Assembly: GCA_963700705.1 (NCBI GenBank)
Contig: CAVOYQ010000007.1
Coordinates: 124,001 to 188,000 of the forward strand
Length of the DNA: 64,000 bases
From: JAHEFT01 sp963700705
GTDB taxonomy: Bacteria; Pseudomonadota; Gammaproteobacteria; Xanthomonadales; SZUA-36
Direction of reading: 5' to 3'
Shown here: one piece after another, positions 27,395 through 37,570 of the stretch
Numbering within the stretch: position 1 is the stretch's first letter
Layout: each line of letters begins with the position of its first letter
Translations under genes and position numbers: made by a program
The notes under the pieces: generated by a model
Told to the model about the DNA's origin: nothing
Database searches by the model: none
Seen by the model: only the letters and a program-made list of their open reading frames with translations

Positions 27395-28750
27395 TCGCTG
27401 CTTGCGTATAGCGAAGCGGACTCCAGCCGGCTCAATTGCGTCAGCATCGGCGCGGCCCGGGATTGGAAAGAAGCCAGGGTCGCTCCTTTCAGCGGATCTA
27501 CCTTGGGCAGGGGAACGGTTTTCGGATTCCGGTGCACGCCGTTGACCACGAATTCGTAGTGCAGGTGCGGCCCGGTCGCCAGGCCGGTTGAGCCAACGTA
27601 ACCGATGGTTTGGCCCTGTTTCACTTTCTGACCTTTTTTGACAGCTGTCTTGGTGAAGTGCAGGTACTTGGTTTCAATGCCGTTGGCGTGCTTGATGAAG
27701 ACATGGTTGCCGTTGGCCGCGGAGTAACCGGAACGCGTAACGGTCCCGTCTCCCGCGGCATATACCGGCGTGCCGCGTGGCGCATAGTAATCGATGCCGT
27801 TATGCGGCCGGATACGCTTGAGAACGGGGTGCATGCGTTTTGGATTGAAACCCGGAACTGATATAGGAAAAGTTCAGCGGCGCCCGCAAAAAGGCTTTAC
27901 GCATGTTACGGCCATCAGGCGCGAAATAGCCGGCGTTATCCGCATCCTCGAAATAAACGGCCTGGAAACGCTCTCCCTGGTTGATGAAGGTGGCGGCGAG
28001 AATCCTGCCGTCGCGCAGCATTTCACCGTCCCGGTAGAGCTTTTCATACACCACCACGAAACGATCACCCTTGCGGATATCCAGCACGAAGTCGATGTCC
28101 CAGCCGAATATATTCGCCAGGTTCATGACCATCGCATCGCTGAGGCCGGCCTTTTTACCGGCAGTGAACAGGGAGGATTGGATGACTCCTTCGGATTCCG
28201 CTACTTCGGTGAACAGGTCACGCGGCTGCAGTTCCACCGCCAGGCTGTCTCCTTCTCTCCGCACCAGCAGATAATTTGCCTCGTCCATGGCACAGCGCAT
28301 TTGCATGAACTCGCCATCCCTGGTCGACTGAAAATCAAAAACGTCCCCGGGGCGTATGTTTTTCAGGTTTTTGGTTTCACTGTTCAGGGCCATGATTTCA
28401 TGCAACAAGCCGATTGGGAAACCCTGTTGCCTGAAGATGGCGTCCAGTGTCTGACCCGGCCTGACCGTGACACTTTCCCATTCATCGTCCCCGGATGGAG
28501 AAACAAGTCTGCCGCCAGCGCCTGGATCCACCCGTTGGGTATCGATTGCGGGCACGCGCTCCGGCAGCGGCAGGTCGATGATTGCCAGGCGGTTTTCCGG
28601 TTTGGGATCCTGGACGGATTCAAAAAACGACAGCAGGATTAAGGCCGCGATCAGCGTGGCTCCGAACACGGTCAACTTGCGCCGGGTGATCCAGTGACTG
28701 TCGTCATCGAGGTTCTGACGTATTTTTATTATTGAGTGCCGTATTCCCAT
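27391..28750 (-). CDS. M23 family murein endopeptidase, MepM-like (one frameshift)
   Basis: Bitopic wall hydrolase: an N-terminal transmembrane helix (LTVFGATLIAALILLSFF), a LysM/OapA-like region (VRPGQTLDAIFRQQG), then the LytM Zn-peptidase domain with HNGIDYYAPRGTPV and GPHLHYEFVVNG. The upstream frame ends after LNFSYISSGFQS; the peptidase frame picks up as MHPVLKRIRP. One surplus T in the TTT at 27848-27850 (minus strand) restores SGFNPKRMHP and about 452 residues. It is divergent from tyrS and upstream of anmK, as in Pseudomonas. Confidence 0.92.
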
Positions 28751-28887
28751 GACGATCTCAGACCACGCATTCCTGCGGTTGGTTCAGGCGTGCCTACGAT
28801 ACTGACCGGTCGCAACTTGTGCAAGGCGTTGTAGGCGGGTTGCCTTCGTTTTGTTGTAAAATGCGCGATTAGTATTGAGAAGCCGGC

Positions 28888-30087
28888 ATGACTGACATAA
28901 AAAGCGCACTGGCCCTGCTCGCCCGGGGTACGGATGAAATTACCAAGATCGAGGAACTCGAAGAGCGCCTGAAACTGGGCCGCCCGCTGCGGGTGAAGGT
29001 GGGCTTCGACCCGACGGCTCCGGACCTGCACATCGGACACACCGTGATCATCAACAAGATGCGCCAGTTCCAGGACCTTGGCCACACGGTGATTTTCCTG
29101 ATCGGCGACTTCACCGGGTTGATCGGCGATCCGACCGGGAAAAATGTCACGCGCAAGCCACTTTCACCGGAACAGGTCCGGGAAAATGCCGAGACTTACG
29201 CAAAACAGGTTTTCAAGATCCTGGACCCGGAAAAAACCGAGATCCGGTTCAATTCGGAATGGCTGGGCAAGCTGGGGTCCGACGGCATGGTCCGGTTGGC
29301 CGCAACCTACACCGTCGCCCGCATGCTGGAACGCGACGATTTCGAGTCGCGCTTCAAGAACAACCAGCCGATCGCCATCCACGAGTTTTTGTACCCGCTG
29401 GCCCAGGGCTACGATTCGGTGATGCTGGAATGTGACGTGGAAATGGGCGGGACCGACCAGAAATTCAATTTGCACGTCGGGCGACACCTGCAGCAGCACC
29501 ACGACCAGCCCCCACAGGTGATCATCACCTTGCCTCTGCTCGAAGGTCTCGACGGCGTGCAGAAAATGTCCAAGTCCCTCGGCAATTACGTGGGCATCAC
29601 CGAGCCGCCGGGTGAAATGTTCGGCAAATTGATGTCGATCACGGATGAACTGATGTGGCGTTACTTCGACCTGCTCAGCTTTCGCGGTAACGATGAAATC
29701 GCCGAACTTAAGGCGGATGCCGCGGCCGGGCGAAATCCGAGGGATATCAAGTTCCTGCTGTGCGAGGAAATCATCGAGCGCTTCCACGACCGGGCCGCGG
29801 CCGTGGCTGCAAGGGATGAGTTCATTGCGCGTTTCCAGAAAGGCCAGATGCCCGAAGACATACCCGAAAAAACCCTCGAAACCGGTGGTGAGGGCATTGG
29901 CATCGCAGCCGCGCTCAGTCAGTGCGGCCTGACCAGCAGTAATTCAGAAGCCTTCCGGATGATCCAGCAAGGCGGCGTCAAAATCGACGGTGAAAGCATC
30001 TCTGACCGGACACTGATACTGCAACCCGGTTTCACCGGCGTGCTGCAGGTGGGTAAGCGAAAGTTCTACCGCGTCAAGGTCAAGTAG
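28888..30087 (+). CDS. tyrS: Tyrosyl-tRNA synthetase
   Basis: Class I synthetase charging tRNA-Tyr. HIGH motif in PDLHIGHTVIINKM near residue 45, KMSKS in VQKMSKSLGNYVG near residue 230, and a C-terminal S4 RNA-binding domain (QGGVKIDGESIS). 399 residues; the HIGHTVI form and length fit the TyrZ-like second bacterial subclass. It is divergent from the M23 peptidase gene, with a 137-base spacer that must hold both promoters. Confidence 0.96.
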   Translation: MTDIKSALALLARGTDEITKIEELEERLKLGRPLRVKVGFDPTAPDLHIGHTVIINKMRQFQDLGHTVIFLIGDFTGLIGDPTGKNVTRKPLSPEQVRENAETYAKQVFKILDPEKTEIRFNSEWLGKLGSDGMVRLAATYTVARMLERDDFESRFKNNQPIAIHEFLYPLAQGYDSVMLECDVEMGGTDQKFNLHVGRHLQQHHDQPPQVIITLPLLEGLDGVQKMSKSLGNYVGITEPPGEMFGKLMSITDELMWRYFDLLSFRGNDEIAELKADAAAGRNPRDIKFLLCEEIIERFHDRAAAVAARDEFIARFQKGQMPEDIPEKTLETGGEGIGIAAALSQCGLTSSNSEAFRMIQQGGVKIDGESISDRTLILQPGFTGVLQVGKRKFYRVKVK

Positions 30088-30103
30088 TGTTAACAGGCAC
30101 CAT

Positions 30104-30613
30104 ATGAACCAGCTTTCTGATATCGACTGGGATCGCTGGCAGGCAAAGGACCCGGCGACGCTGGTTTTCGTATTCCGGGATGACGAAATCCTGCTGATCG
30201 ACAAGAAAACCGGCCTGGGCAAGGGCAAGGTCAATGGCCCGGGCGGCAAGGTCGATCCCGGCGAAACGCCCGAACAGGCGGCCGCCAGGGAATGCCGTGA
30301 AGAACTCGATATCCGGGTCAGTAACCTGGAATACTGCGGGGAACACCGGTTCCAGTTCGTGGACGGTTATTCGATCCACGTCTGGGTTTATCGAACCCGT
30401 GATTTCGAAGGCGTCGCCACGGAGTCCCGTGAGGCAGCGCCCCTTTGGACCCCGCTGGACCGGATTCCCTACGACCGGATGTGGGAAGACGACAAACACT
30501 GGTTGCCCATGCTGATCCGCGGCGAGCGCTTTCAGACGCGCTGGATTTTTGACGGCGACCGGATGGTTGATTACGCGATAGAAACCGATGGAAACATCGA
30601 ACCCTGGGGTTGA
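30104..30613 (+). CDS. Nudix hydrolase, MTH1 (NUDT1)-like
   Basis: A 169-residue Nudix protein with the box GGKVDPGETPEQAAARECRE-ELD. Its C-terminus, MWEDDKHWLPMLIRGERF and later DYAIETDG, parallels animal MTH1, where Trp117, Asp119 and Asp120 of the MWPDD segment recognise oxidised purines. It probably removes 8-oxo-dGTP and related nucleotides. It starts 16 bases after tyrS and may be co-transcribed. Confidence 0.85.
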   Translation: MNQLSDIDWDRWQAKDPATLVFVFRDDEILLIDKKTGLGKGKVNGPGGKVDPGETPEQAAARECREELDIRVSNLEYCGEHRFQFVDGYSIHVWVYRTRDFEGVATESREAAPLWTPLDRIPYDRMWEDDKHWLPMLIRGERFQTRWIFDGDRMVDYAIETDGNIEPWG

Positions 30614-30641
30614 TCACGCGCCCCCAAACCTTGGAGCTAAC

Positions 30642-31883
30642 ATGATGAAATGCCTTTCAGTTTTTGCCCTGGTCCTGCTGTCCGCGGTGATCCATCCTGT
30701 CGCGATGGCCGACACCACGCCGGCCGACCTGGCATCGACGGCCGACACGATTGCCCGGAAATACATGCTGGTCGATACGCATATCGATGTGCCTGAGCGG
30801 CTGAATGAAAATTGGGAGGATGTTTCCGGGGCCACCAAAAAAGGCGAGTTCGACTACCCCAGGGCCGTCAAAGGGGGGTTGAACGTTCCATTCATGTCGA
30901 TATACACCCCGGCGGAATCAGAGGCCGGGGGCACCAGTTACCAATTGGCCAATCACCTGATCGACAGCGTGGAAGCACTGGTCGGGCGGGCGCCAGGAAA
31001 GTTCGTGATCGTCACGACACCCGGCGAAGCCGAAATGGCCATGAAAAAGGGCCTGATCGGGCTGGCGATGGGCATGGAAAACGGCTCTCCGCTGGACGGC
31101 AAACTGGAAAATGTCGCATTTTTCAGGAATCGCGGCATCAGCTATATCACCCTGACCCATGCGCTGAGCAACCACATTTCGGATTCTTCCTACGACGAAC
31201 ACCACCAATGGGGTGGTCTGAGTCCGTTCGGCAAGGAAGTGGTCATGGAAATGAACCGCCTGGGCGTCATGGTCGATATTTCCCATGTCTCTGACGAGGC
31301 CTTCTGGCAGGTCCTGGAGATTTCCGAGGTGCCGGTGATCGCCTCGCATTCATCGCCCCGCCACTTCACGCCGGGATTTGAGCGCAACATGAGTGACGAG
31401 ATGATCAAGGCGCTGGCCGACAAAGGCGGCGTCATCCAGATCAATTTCGGCTCCAGCTTTCTGACCCCGGAGGCCAATGCCTGGTATGAACAGATGGATG
31501 AAGCCCGGGATGCCTTCATGGCAGCAAATGGTGTTGACGAAGGGAGTCCGGAGGTCACGGGGTTTCTGAAGTCTTACCGGGAAGCCAACCCCCTCCCTTA
31601 CGCCACGATGGAAGACGTGGTGGCTGCGTTCCAGCACGTGATCGAACTGGTCGGTGTCGAGCATGTCGGAATCGGTTCCGATTTTGACGGCGTCGGGGAC
31701 AGCCTCCCGGTCGGCATGAAAGACGTGTCGAATTATCCCAACCTGATCGCGGCCCTGCTGAAGCTGGAATACTCCGTGGAGGATATCGCGATGATCATGG
31801 GCGGTAACCTGATGCGTGTCTGGCAGGCGGTGGAAACCCACGCCCTGGAGGGTGCAGCCGGCAGCGAAGTGGCGGCGCACTGA
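30642..31883 (+). CDS. Membrane dipeptidase, M19 family
   Basis: Secreted or periplasmic zinc dipeptidase. ATG 30642 follows a GGAGC Shine-Dalgarno and opens a signal peptide (SVFALVLLSAVIHPVAMA). Zinc-site residues of the renal-dipeptidase family appear in THIDVPERL, GMENGSPL, DISHVSDEAFW, ASHSSPRHF and GIGSDFDGVGD. About 413 residues. The upstream ORF extension to 30588 overlaps the Nudix gene and is not family-like. Confidence 0.92.
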   Translation: MMKCLSVFALVLLSAVIHPVAMADTTPADLASTADTIARKYMLVDTHIDVPERLNENWEDVSGATKKGEFDYPRAVKGGLNVPFMSIYTPAESEAGGTSYQLANHLIDSVEALVGRAPGKFVIVTTPGEAEMAMKKGLIGLAMGMENGSPLDGKLENVAFFRNRGISYITLTHALSNHISDSSYDEHHQWGGLSPFGKEVVMEMNRLGVMVDISHVSDEAFWQVLEISEVPVIASHSSPRHFTPGFERNMSDEMIKALADKGGVIQINFGSSFLTPEANAWYEQMDEARDAFMAANGVDEGSPEVTGFLKSYREANPLPYATMEDVVAAFQHVIELVGVEHVGIGSDFDGVGDSLPVGMKDVSNYPNLIAALLKLEYSVEDIAMIMGGNLMRVWQAVETHALEGAAGSEVAAH

Positions 31884-31887
31884 AAAC

Positions 31888-32685
31888 TTGGAAGGGATTG
31901 AATACCTGACCGTCGGCCTGGCTGCATTTCTTGCGGCGGGTCTGACCCTGTATTCCGGTTTCGGACTGGGTACCCTGATGTTGCCCGTTTTCGCGCTGTT
32001 TTTCCCGGTTGAAGCCGCAGTCGTGGCCACCGCGCTGGTGCATGGCGCCAATAACCTGTTCAAGGTTTCCCTGCTGGGCCGCTTTGCTGACCGTGAAGTC
32101 GTCCTCAAGTTTGGTTTGACCGCGGTCATTGCCGCGATCCTCGGCGCCCTGGCCCTGGGCTGGCTTGCCCAGCTGAACATCAGAATGGGTATCGAGGTCA
32201 ATGATAAAGCGGTTTCCGAGGTCACCCCGGTAAAGATCATCATCGGCATGTTGATGATCGGTTTCGCATTGTTCGAACTGCTGCCAGGGTTCCGCAAACT
32301 GCAGTTCGATCGAAAGTACCTGCCGCTGGGCGGGCTTTTGTCCGGCTTTTTCGGCGGTCTTTCGGGCCACCAGGGTGCACTTCGTTCCGCGTTCCTGGCG
32401 AAGACCGGCCTGACCACGGAGCGTTTTGTCGGCAGCAACGCGGTGATCGGTTTCCTGGTCGACCTGAGCCGGTTATCCGTCTATCTGGTCCTGTTCGCTT
32501 TTGCAGGACACAGGATCGGTGACTTTGCGGCCTGGCCGCTGGTCATAACAGGTTCGCTGGCGGCTTTCTGCGGCGTCCTGATTGGCAAGCGTTATTTGCA
32601 CAAGGTCACGATGTCGAGCGTGCAGGCGCTGGTCGGCATATTGTTGTTCGGCGTCGGATTGGCGCTGGTTGTGGGTGTTCTTTGA
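31888..32685 (+). CDS. TauE/SafE family sulfite exporter-like permease
   Basis: About 265 residues with eight predicted hydrophobic helices. Two family-typical halves are seen: GLTLYSGFGLGTLMLPVFAL near the N-terminus and GLLSGFFGGLSGHQGALRSA in the middle. TauE/SafE members export sulfite or related organo-sulfur anions. TTG 31888 is the start that avoids overlap with the dipeptidase gene; an ATG at 31816 inside it is possible. No clear ribosome-binding site decides the start. Confidence 0.82.
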   Translation: MEGIEYLTVGLAAFLAAGLTLYSGFGLGTLMLPVFALFFPVEAAVVATALVHGANNLFKVSLLGRFADREVVLKFGLTAVIAAILGALALGWLAQLNIRMGIEVNDKAVSEVTPVKIIIGMLMIGFALFELLPGFRKLQFDRKYLPLGGLLSGFFGGLSGHQGALRSAFLAKTGLTTERFVGSNAVIGFLVDLSRLSVYLVLFAFAGHRIGDFAAWPLVITGSLAAFCGVLIGKRYLHKVTMSSVQALVGILLFGVGLALVVGVL

Positions 32686-32724
32686 ACGGCCGGATGGCCG
32701 GTGGATCCAGAGTTTCGTCAGCCT

Positions 32725-33627
32725 TCAAGTGTATTTCGAAATCAGCCGGTCCTTTTCGCGCCAGAGTTGACTGATCCAGTCTTCCAGCTCCCGGCGGAAC
32801 TCATGGTCTGTCCGGAAATTTCTGCCCAGCAGCTCGGGCGGGATTTCCCGGCGTTCTGCCCGCACGATAATTTCGCTGATTTCGCCGGTCAGCAGTTGCC
32901 AGAACGTCGGGGCCTTGCCTGTTGTCCTGGTTTGCGGGTAAATGATGGTGACGTCAATCAATGCGTCGAGTTCGTCAGCCAGCGCGTACAGCACCATGCC
33001 CAGTCCACCGATCCGCGGCGGCAAAAGGTTTTCATAAGGACTGTTCCGGCTGGCTTTCTTGTCGGCGGAAAACCGCGTGCCCTCCGGAAAATTGGTCATC
33101 GAAACCGGGATCGTCCGGAATTTTTCGCAGGCCTTCCGTGCGTTTTCCAGGTCACGGCCCTTCAATCCCGGCATGCGGGCCAGCTTTTCTTTCGAATGAC
33201 GGCGCATGAAAGGCATGTCGAGCGCCCACCATGCCAGGCCCAGAAACGGCACCCAGAACATCTGGCTCTTGATGAAAAAACGGAAGAAGGGAAGGCGGCG
33301 ATTGAAGCAGCGCTGCATCACCAGCACGTCAACCCAGGACTGGTGGTTGCAACTGACCAGGTAACAGCCCTGCAGGTCCAGTCCTTCCGGAATCCGGATA
33401 TCCCACTTTGGCTTTTTATACAGTGAGAACAGCCCGTTATTGATGGAAATCCAGGTTTCCGCAAGGCCGGCCAGTAAGCGCCGCATCGCGCTGCGAAAAG
33501 CCTCGGTAGGCGCCAGGAATTTCCCGATCGCCAGGGTGCACAACAAAGTGGTCAACACGATCGTGTTGACCGCCATCACCAGCAGGCCAGCCACACCTTT
33601 GGCGGTTTTCAGGGTTTGGCTTGGCAT
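32725..33627 (-). CDS. 1-acyl-sn-glycerol-3-phosphate acyltransferase-like, YihG type
   Basis: A 300-residue membrane acyltransferase with an N-terminal hydrophobic helix (VNTIVLTTLLCTLAIG), the HX4D motif in CNHQSWVD, and the second block FPEGTRFS. The MFWVPFLGLAWWALDMPFM segment matches E. coli YihG, a minor phosphatidic-acid-forming acyltransferase. It converges on the TauE-like gene and is divergent from the cytochrome gene. Confidence 0.88.
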   Translation of the reverse strand: MPSQTLKTAKGVAGLLVMAVNTIVLTTLLCTLAIGKFLAPTEAFRSAMRRLLAGLAETWISINNGLFSLYKKPKWDIRIPEGLDLQGCYLVSCNHQSWVDVLVMQRCFNRRLPFFRFFIKSQMFWVPFLGLAWWALDMPFMRRHSKEKLARMPGLKGRDLENARKACEKFRTIPVSMTNFPEGTRFSADKKASRNSPYENLLPPRIGGLGMVLYALADELDALIDVTIIYPQTRTTGKAPTFWQLLTGEISEIIVRAERREIPPELLGRNFRTDHEFRRELEDWISQLWREKDRLISKYT

Positions 33628-33792
33628 GGGCTGGCGAAACGTTCCTTGAAGTGCGGGTCAGGTCAAACAAAAACAGCTTCAACGGCAATTATCTCATCCC
33701 GGTCCGCGCGGGTCCACGTGACGGGGGCGTTTCTGTCAATTCCGGTGCTATCATAGGCACACCACCGACATACCGCCATGCGAGGCCGTGTT

Positions 33793-34192
33793 ATGAATCG
33801 CACCAACCTGGTTATCCTGTTTTCATCCCTGCTGGTGCTGATCAGTTGCTCCGGGGGTAATGAAGACCCGGCTTCTCCGGTCGTCCCGGCGCCGGATAGT
33901 GCGCGCTCGGAATCCTGGCGGGAAAGCCAATTGGAGCGGGGACAGGAAGTATACGAGGCTGCCTGCGCTGCCTGTCACGACCAGGGCGAGGGGAATGCAC
34001 CCGCGATCGGTGATCAGACCGCCTGGTCGGAACGCTCGGATTTATGGACAGCGGTATTGTCCGGACACGCGCAGGCCGGTTACTTCGATATGCCGGAAAA
34101 AGGCGGGCACAGCGAGTTGATCGGATGAAGACGTTGCCGCCGCCGTTGAATACATGCTGCTGAAAACCTTTCCCGGGATGCCCCGCGACTGA
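33793..34192 (+). CDS. Cytochrome c5-type lipoprotein (one frameshift)
   Basis: Small c-type cytochrome. N-terminal lipoprotein signal with lipobox (LLVLISC), haem site CAACHDQG, and after a frame break the C-terminal helix DVAAAVEYMLLKTFPG. The first frame ends at HSELIG; removing one base near 34117-34124 gives SELSDEDV and a stop at 34192, about 132 residues. YFDMPEKGG holds the likely axial Met. ATG 33793 suits the signal better than 33778. Electron-transfer partner unknown. Confidence 0.85.
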
Positions 34193-34210
34193 GGTCTGTA
34201 AATACGGGCC

Positions 34211-35365
34211 CTACAGCTTTCGTTCATCCAGCCCGATACTGCGGGCGATGATTTCTTTCATGATCTCGGTGCTGCCCGCGTAGATCCGTGAAACACGGGC
34301 GTCGGCGAACATGTGGGAAATCCGGTATTCGCTCATGTAACCGGCCCCGCCGTGCAGTTGCAGGCACTCGTCCATCACCCTGGATTCCACTTCGGTGGAA
34401 AAGTACTTGGCCTCGGCCGCCAGATCGGCGCTGAGTTCGCCATCGAGGTGAAGCATCACGCACTGGTCGATGAAGGTCTGGGTCACATCCAGCGCGGTGC
34501 GCATTTCGGCCATCTTGAACCGGCTGTTCTGGAACGCCGCGATGGGTTTGCCAAACGCTTTGCGTTCCAGGATATATTCCATCGTCAGGTCGAAAGCGAC
34601 CTGGGCGTGCGCAACGGCCTGGCAGGAACTGATCAGGCGCTCTTCGGCGAGGAAGTGCATCAGGTTGTAGAAACCCTTTTCGGGGTCACCCAGAACGTTT
34701 TCAGCCGGCACGCGGACATTTTCAAAAAACAACTCCGCGGTGTCCTGTGCTTTCAACCCCATCTTGGCCAGGTTGCGCCCGCGGCTGAAGCCCTCCATGC
34801 CTTCTTCGACCACGAACAGGCCAAGACCGTGCGGCTTTTCCGGCACGCTGCGGGCAGCCACCACGAAGGCGCCGCCGTTGATGCCATTGGAAATATAGGT
34901 CTTGGAGCCGTTGATGATCCAGTCATCACCGTCACGCGTTGCGCGTGACTTCATGCCGGCCAGGTCGCTGCCCGCGCCGGATTCTGTCATCGCAACCCCC
35001 AGTATGGTTTCCCCGCTGACGCATTTTGGCAGCAGGCGCTGTTTCAACGCCTCGCTGCCCAGGTGACCGATGTAAGGCCCCACCAGCCTGCTGTGCAGCG
35101 TCAGGAACAGGGAAAGATCGCCGTGGCGCAAGGTTTCTTCGATGACCACCTGCTCAAAGCGAAAATCATTGATGCCCGGACCGCCATACTTTTCATCGAC
35201 CCACATGCAGAGCAGACCCTGTGCGCCGGCCTTGCGGAAAGCCTCTTTGTCGCAGATTCCCTGCTCCCGCCAGCGCTCAACATGGGGTTCGACCTCTGCC
35301 TGCATGAATTTGCGGACCGAGTCGCGGAACATTTCGTGATCTTCATCGAATATCAGGCGTTTCAT
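34211..35365 (-). CDS. Acyl-CoA dehydrogenase
   Basis: FAD-dependent enzyme for the first step of beta-oxidation. Seen: flavin/substrate motif MTESGAGSDLAGMKSRA, ISNGINGGAFVVAARS, and the catalytic-base region IYAGSTEIMKEIIARSIG near the C-terminus. 384 residues, typical of short/medium-chain enzymes. It follows the FadJ-like gene by 50 bases as the last gene of the TetR-thiolase-FadJ operon. Confidence 0.95.
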   Translation of the reverse strand: MKRLIFDEDHEMFRDSVRKFMQAEVEPHVERWREQGICDKEAFRKAGAQGLLCMWVDEKYGGPGINDFRFEQVVIEETLRHGDLSLFLTLHSRLVGPYIGHLGSEALKQRLLPKCVSGETILGVAMTESGAGSDLAGMKSRATRDGDDWIINGSKTYISNGINGGAFVVAARSVPEKPHGLGLFVVEEGMEGFSRGRNLAKMGLKAQDTAELFFENVRVPAENVLGDPEKGFYNLMHFLAEERLISSCQAVAHAQVAFDLTMEYILERKAFGKPIAAFQNSRFKMAEMRTALDVTQTFIDQCVMLHLDGELSADLAAEAKYFSTEVESRVMDECLQLHGGAGYMSEYRISHMFADARVSRIYAGSTEIMKEIIARSIGLDERKL

Positions 35366-35415
35366 TTTCCCGGCTCCTGTGTGCTGGCGGAAAGTTTAGT
35401 GGCCTGTAACAGCCA

Positions 35416-37557
35416 CTAGTCGTGGAAGGGCGTATTGGCTTCGGCGCGTTCCCGTAACCACTGGGAAACGGTAAAGCGTTTACCGTATAGCCCGGCCATG
35501 CGGTCGCATTCCGCCACGAACGCGCGGATTCCAAGGGTATCGATCCAGGACAGCGTGCCGCCGGTGTAAGGCGGGAAACCCCAGCCAAAAATCGAGCCGA
35601 TATCTGCATCTTCCGTATGTGTGAGAACACCTTCTTCGAAACAGCGTGCGGTTTCCAGCGCCTGTATCGTCAGCAGCCGGTTTTTCAGCTCTTCAAAATC
35701 AGGCTCATCGCCACTGACGGGGAAGTGTTCCGACAACCCGGGCCACAAGTGCTTGGTCGCGCCTTCCGGGTAATCATAGAATCCACGGCCAAAACGCTTG
35801 CCCTTGCGGTCCAGGTCTTCGACCATTTTGCGCACCACTTCCTGGCTGGGGTCAGCCGGGTACTCCTGGCCCAGCGCTTCCGCCGTTTCCCTCCCGATCT
35901 TGTAAGCCAGTTCCAGCGTGACTTCGTCCGTTACCGCCAGTGGGCCGACCGGCATTCCGGCCATTTTCGCGGCATTTTCGATCAGGGCCGGCTTGACGCC
36001 TTCAGCCAGCATCATGATGCCCTCGCTGGTAAACGTGCTGAATACGCGACTGGTGTAGAAGCCACGGCTGTCGTTGACGACAATTGGCGTCTTCGAGATT
36101 TGCCGGATATAGTCCATGCTGCGGGCAATGGTTTCCTCGCTGGTCGCTTTACCCAGGATGATTTCAACCAGGGGCATCTTGTCCACCGGTGAGAAGAAAT
36201 GCAGGCCGATGAACTGCTCGGGCCGCTCGGAAGCTTCGGCCAGCCCGGTGATCGGCAGCGTGGACGTGTTGCTGGCAAAAATGCTGGATTCAGGAATCAC
36301 GGCCTCGGCTTTGGCGGTAACGTCGGCTTTCAGGGCTTTGCTCTCAAACACCGCCTCGATGACCAGGTCGCAACCTTGCAGATCATGGTAGTTGGTGGTT
36401 GGCTTGATCAGCTTGAGCAGCGTGGCAGCTTTTTCCTGGGTCGAGTATCCACGCTCGACGGCCTTTTTCAAAAGGCTTTCCGAATAGGACTTGCCACGCT
36501 CCGCGTTTTCCCGGGACGTGTCGAGCAGAACGACCTCGATGCCGGCCTTGGCGGAAACAAACGCAATGCCTGCTCCCATCATTCCCGCTCCCAGTATGCC
36601 GAGCTTTCTGACGCGCAATTTCTCAACGCCTTCAGGCCGGCGGGCCAGCTTGTCGGCCCTGCCTTTGCTGACGAACAGGGTTCGCATCATGTTACGCGCA
36701 ACCGGCCCTGCCAGCAGCGAACCAAAATACTGTGATTCTATTTTCAGGCCGGCATCGAAGGAGGTCGAGCAACCTTCAAACATGGCGGACTGCGCTGCAA
36801 TCGGCGCCGGATAATTGTGCCGGGTATTCTTTGCCAGCAGGGCATTGCCGACCATGAAGGTCTGCGCCGTACCGGGACTCATCAGCCCGCCATGCGGGAT
36901 CTTGAAACCCTTCTTGTCCCAGGGTTGCTCCGGGTCACCCTTTTCCAGAACCCAGCGGCGCGCCCGTTCAACGACTTCGGCGGCCGGTGCCAGTTCGTGC
37001 ACCAGGCCCATGTTCAGCGCCTCTTCCGGTTTTTGATTGCGGCACTGCAGCACCATGGTGGCGGCGTTGCGGAAACCGGTCAGCCGCGGCGTCCTCTGGG
37101 TGCCGCCGGCGCCGGGCAGCAGGCCAATGTTGACCTCGGGAAAGCCCAGGACCGCTCCGGTGTCATTCGCCAGGACCCGGTAATGGCAGGCCAGGCACAC
37201 TTCGAGACCGCCGCCAAGGGCCAGACCGTTGATGGCGGCTGCTACGGGTTTACCGCAGGTTTCCATCCCGCGCAGCGTCCGGTTCAGGCCAAGGCTGAAT
37301 TCAGCGGCTTCCTTGTGCGTCACGCCGCGATCATAGGCGGTCACCATGTCCTTGATATCTGCGCCGGCTATGAAGGCCTGTTTGCCCGAAGTGAGAACGA
37401 TGCCTTTGACCGCGTCATCGGCGGCGGCCTGCTTGGTCAGCGTGGCCAGGTCTTCCATTAATTCCGGTGTCAGGACATTCATCGATTTTCCGGGAAGGTC
37501 GATGGTCAGAAGAGCGATGCCATCGGTGTCGACGGCGTATTGAATGGTGTTGTTCAT
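35416..37557 (-). CDS. 3-hydroxyacyl-CoA dehydrogenase / enoyl-CoA hydratase, FadJ/FadB-like
   Basis: A 713-residue multifunctional beta-oxidation subunit. The N-terminal hydratase domain has IAGADIKDMV and LPGAGGTQRTPRL; the dehydrogenase domain has the NAD-binding GILGAGMMGAGIA and IGLHFFSPVDKMPLVEII with the catalytic His. Domain order hydratase-dehydrogenase and length match FadJ/FadB. It follows the thiolase gene by 13 bases, forming a complete spiral with it and the acyl-CoA dehydrogenase. Confidence 0.94.
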   Translation of the reverse strand: MNNTIQYAVDTDGIALLTIDLPGKSMNVLTPELMEDLATLTKQAAADDAVKGIVLTSGKQAFIAGADIKDMVTAYDRGVTHKEAAEFSLGLNRTLRGMETCGKPVAAAINGLALGGGLEVCLACHYRVLANDTGAVLGFPEVNIGLLPGAGGTQRTPRLTGFRNAATMVLQCRNQKPEEALNMGLVHELAPAAEVVERARRWVLEKGDPEQPWDKKGFKIPHGGLMSPGTAQTFMVGNALLAKNTRHNYPAPIAAQSAMFEGCSTSFDAGLKIESQYFGSLLAGPVARNMMRTLFVSKGRADKLARRPEGVEKLRVRKLGILGAGMMGAGIAFVSAKAGIEVVLLDTSRENAERGKSYSESLLKKAVERGYSTQEKAATLLKLIKPTTNYHDLQGCDLVIEAVFESKALKADVTAKAEAVIPESSIFASNTSTLPITGLAEASERPEQFIGLHFFSPVDKMPLVEIILGKATSEETIARSMDYIRQISKTPIVVNDSRGFYTSRVFSTFTSEGIMMLAEGVKPALIENAAKMAGMPVGPLAVTDEVTLELAYKIGRETAEALGQEYPADPSQEVVRKMVEDLDRKGKRFGRGFYDYPEGATKHLWPGLSEHFPVSGDEPDFEELKNRLLTIQALETARCFEEGVLTHTEDADIGSIFGWGFPPYTGGTLSWIDTLGIRAFVAECDRMAGLYGKRFTVSQWLRERAEANTPFHD

Positions 37558-37570
37558 GATCTGTGTCCTT

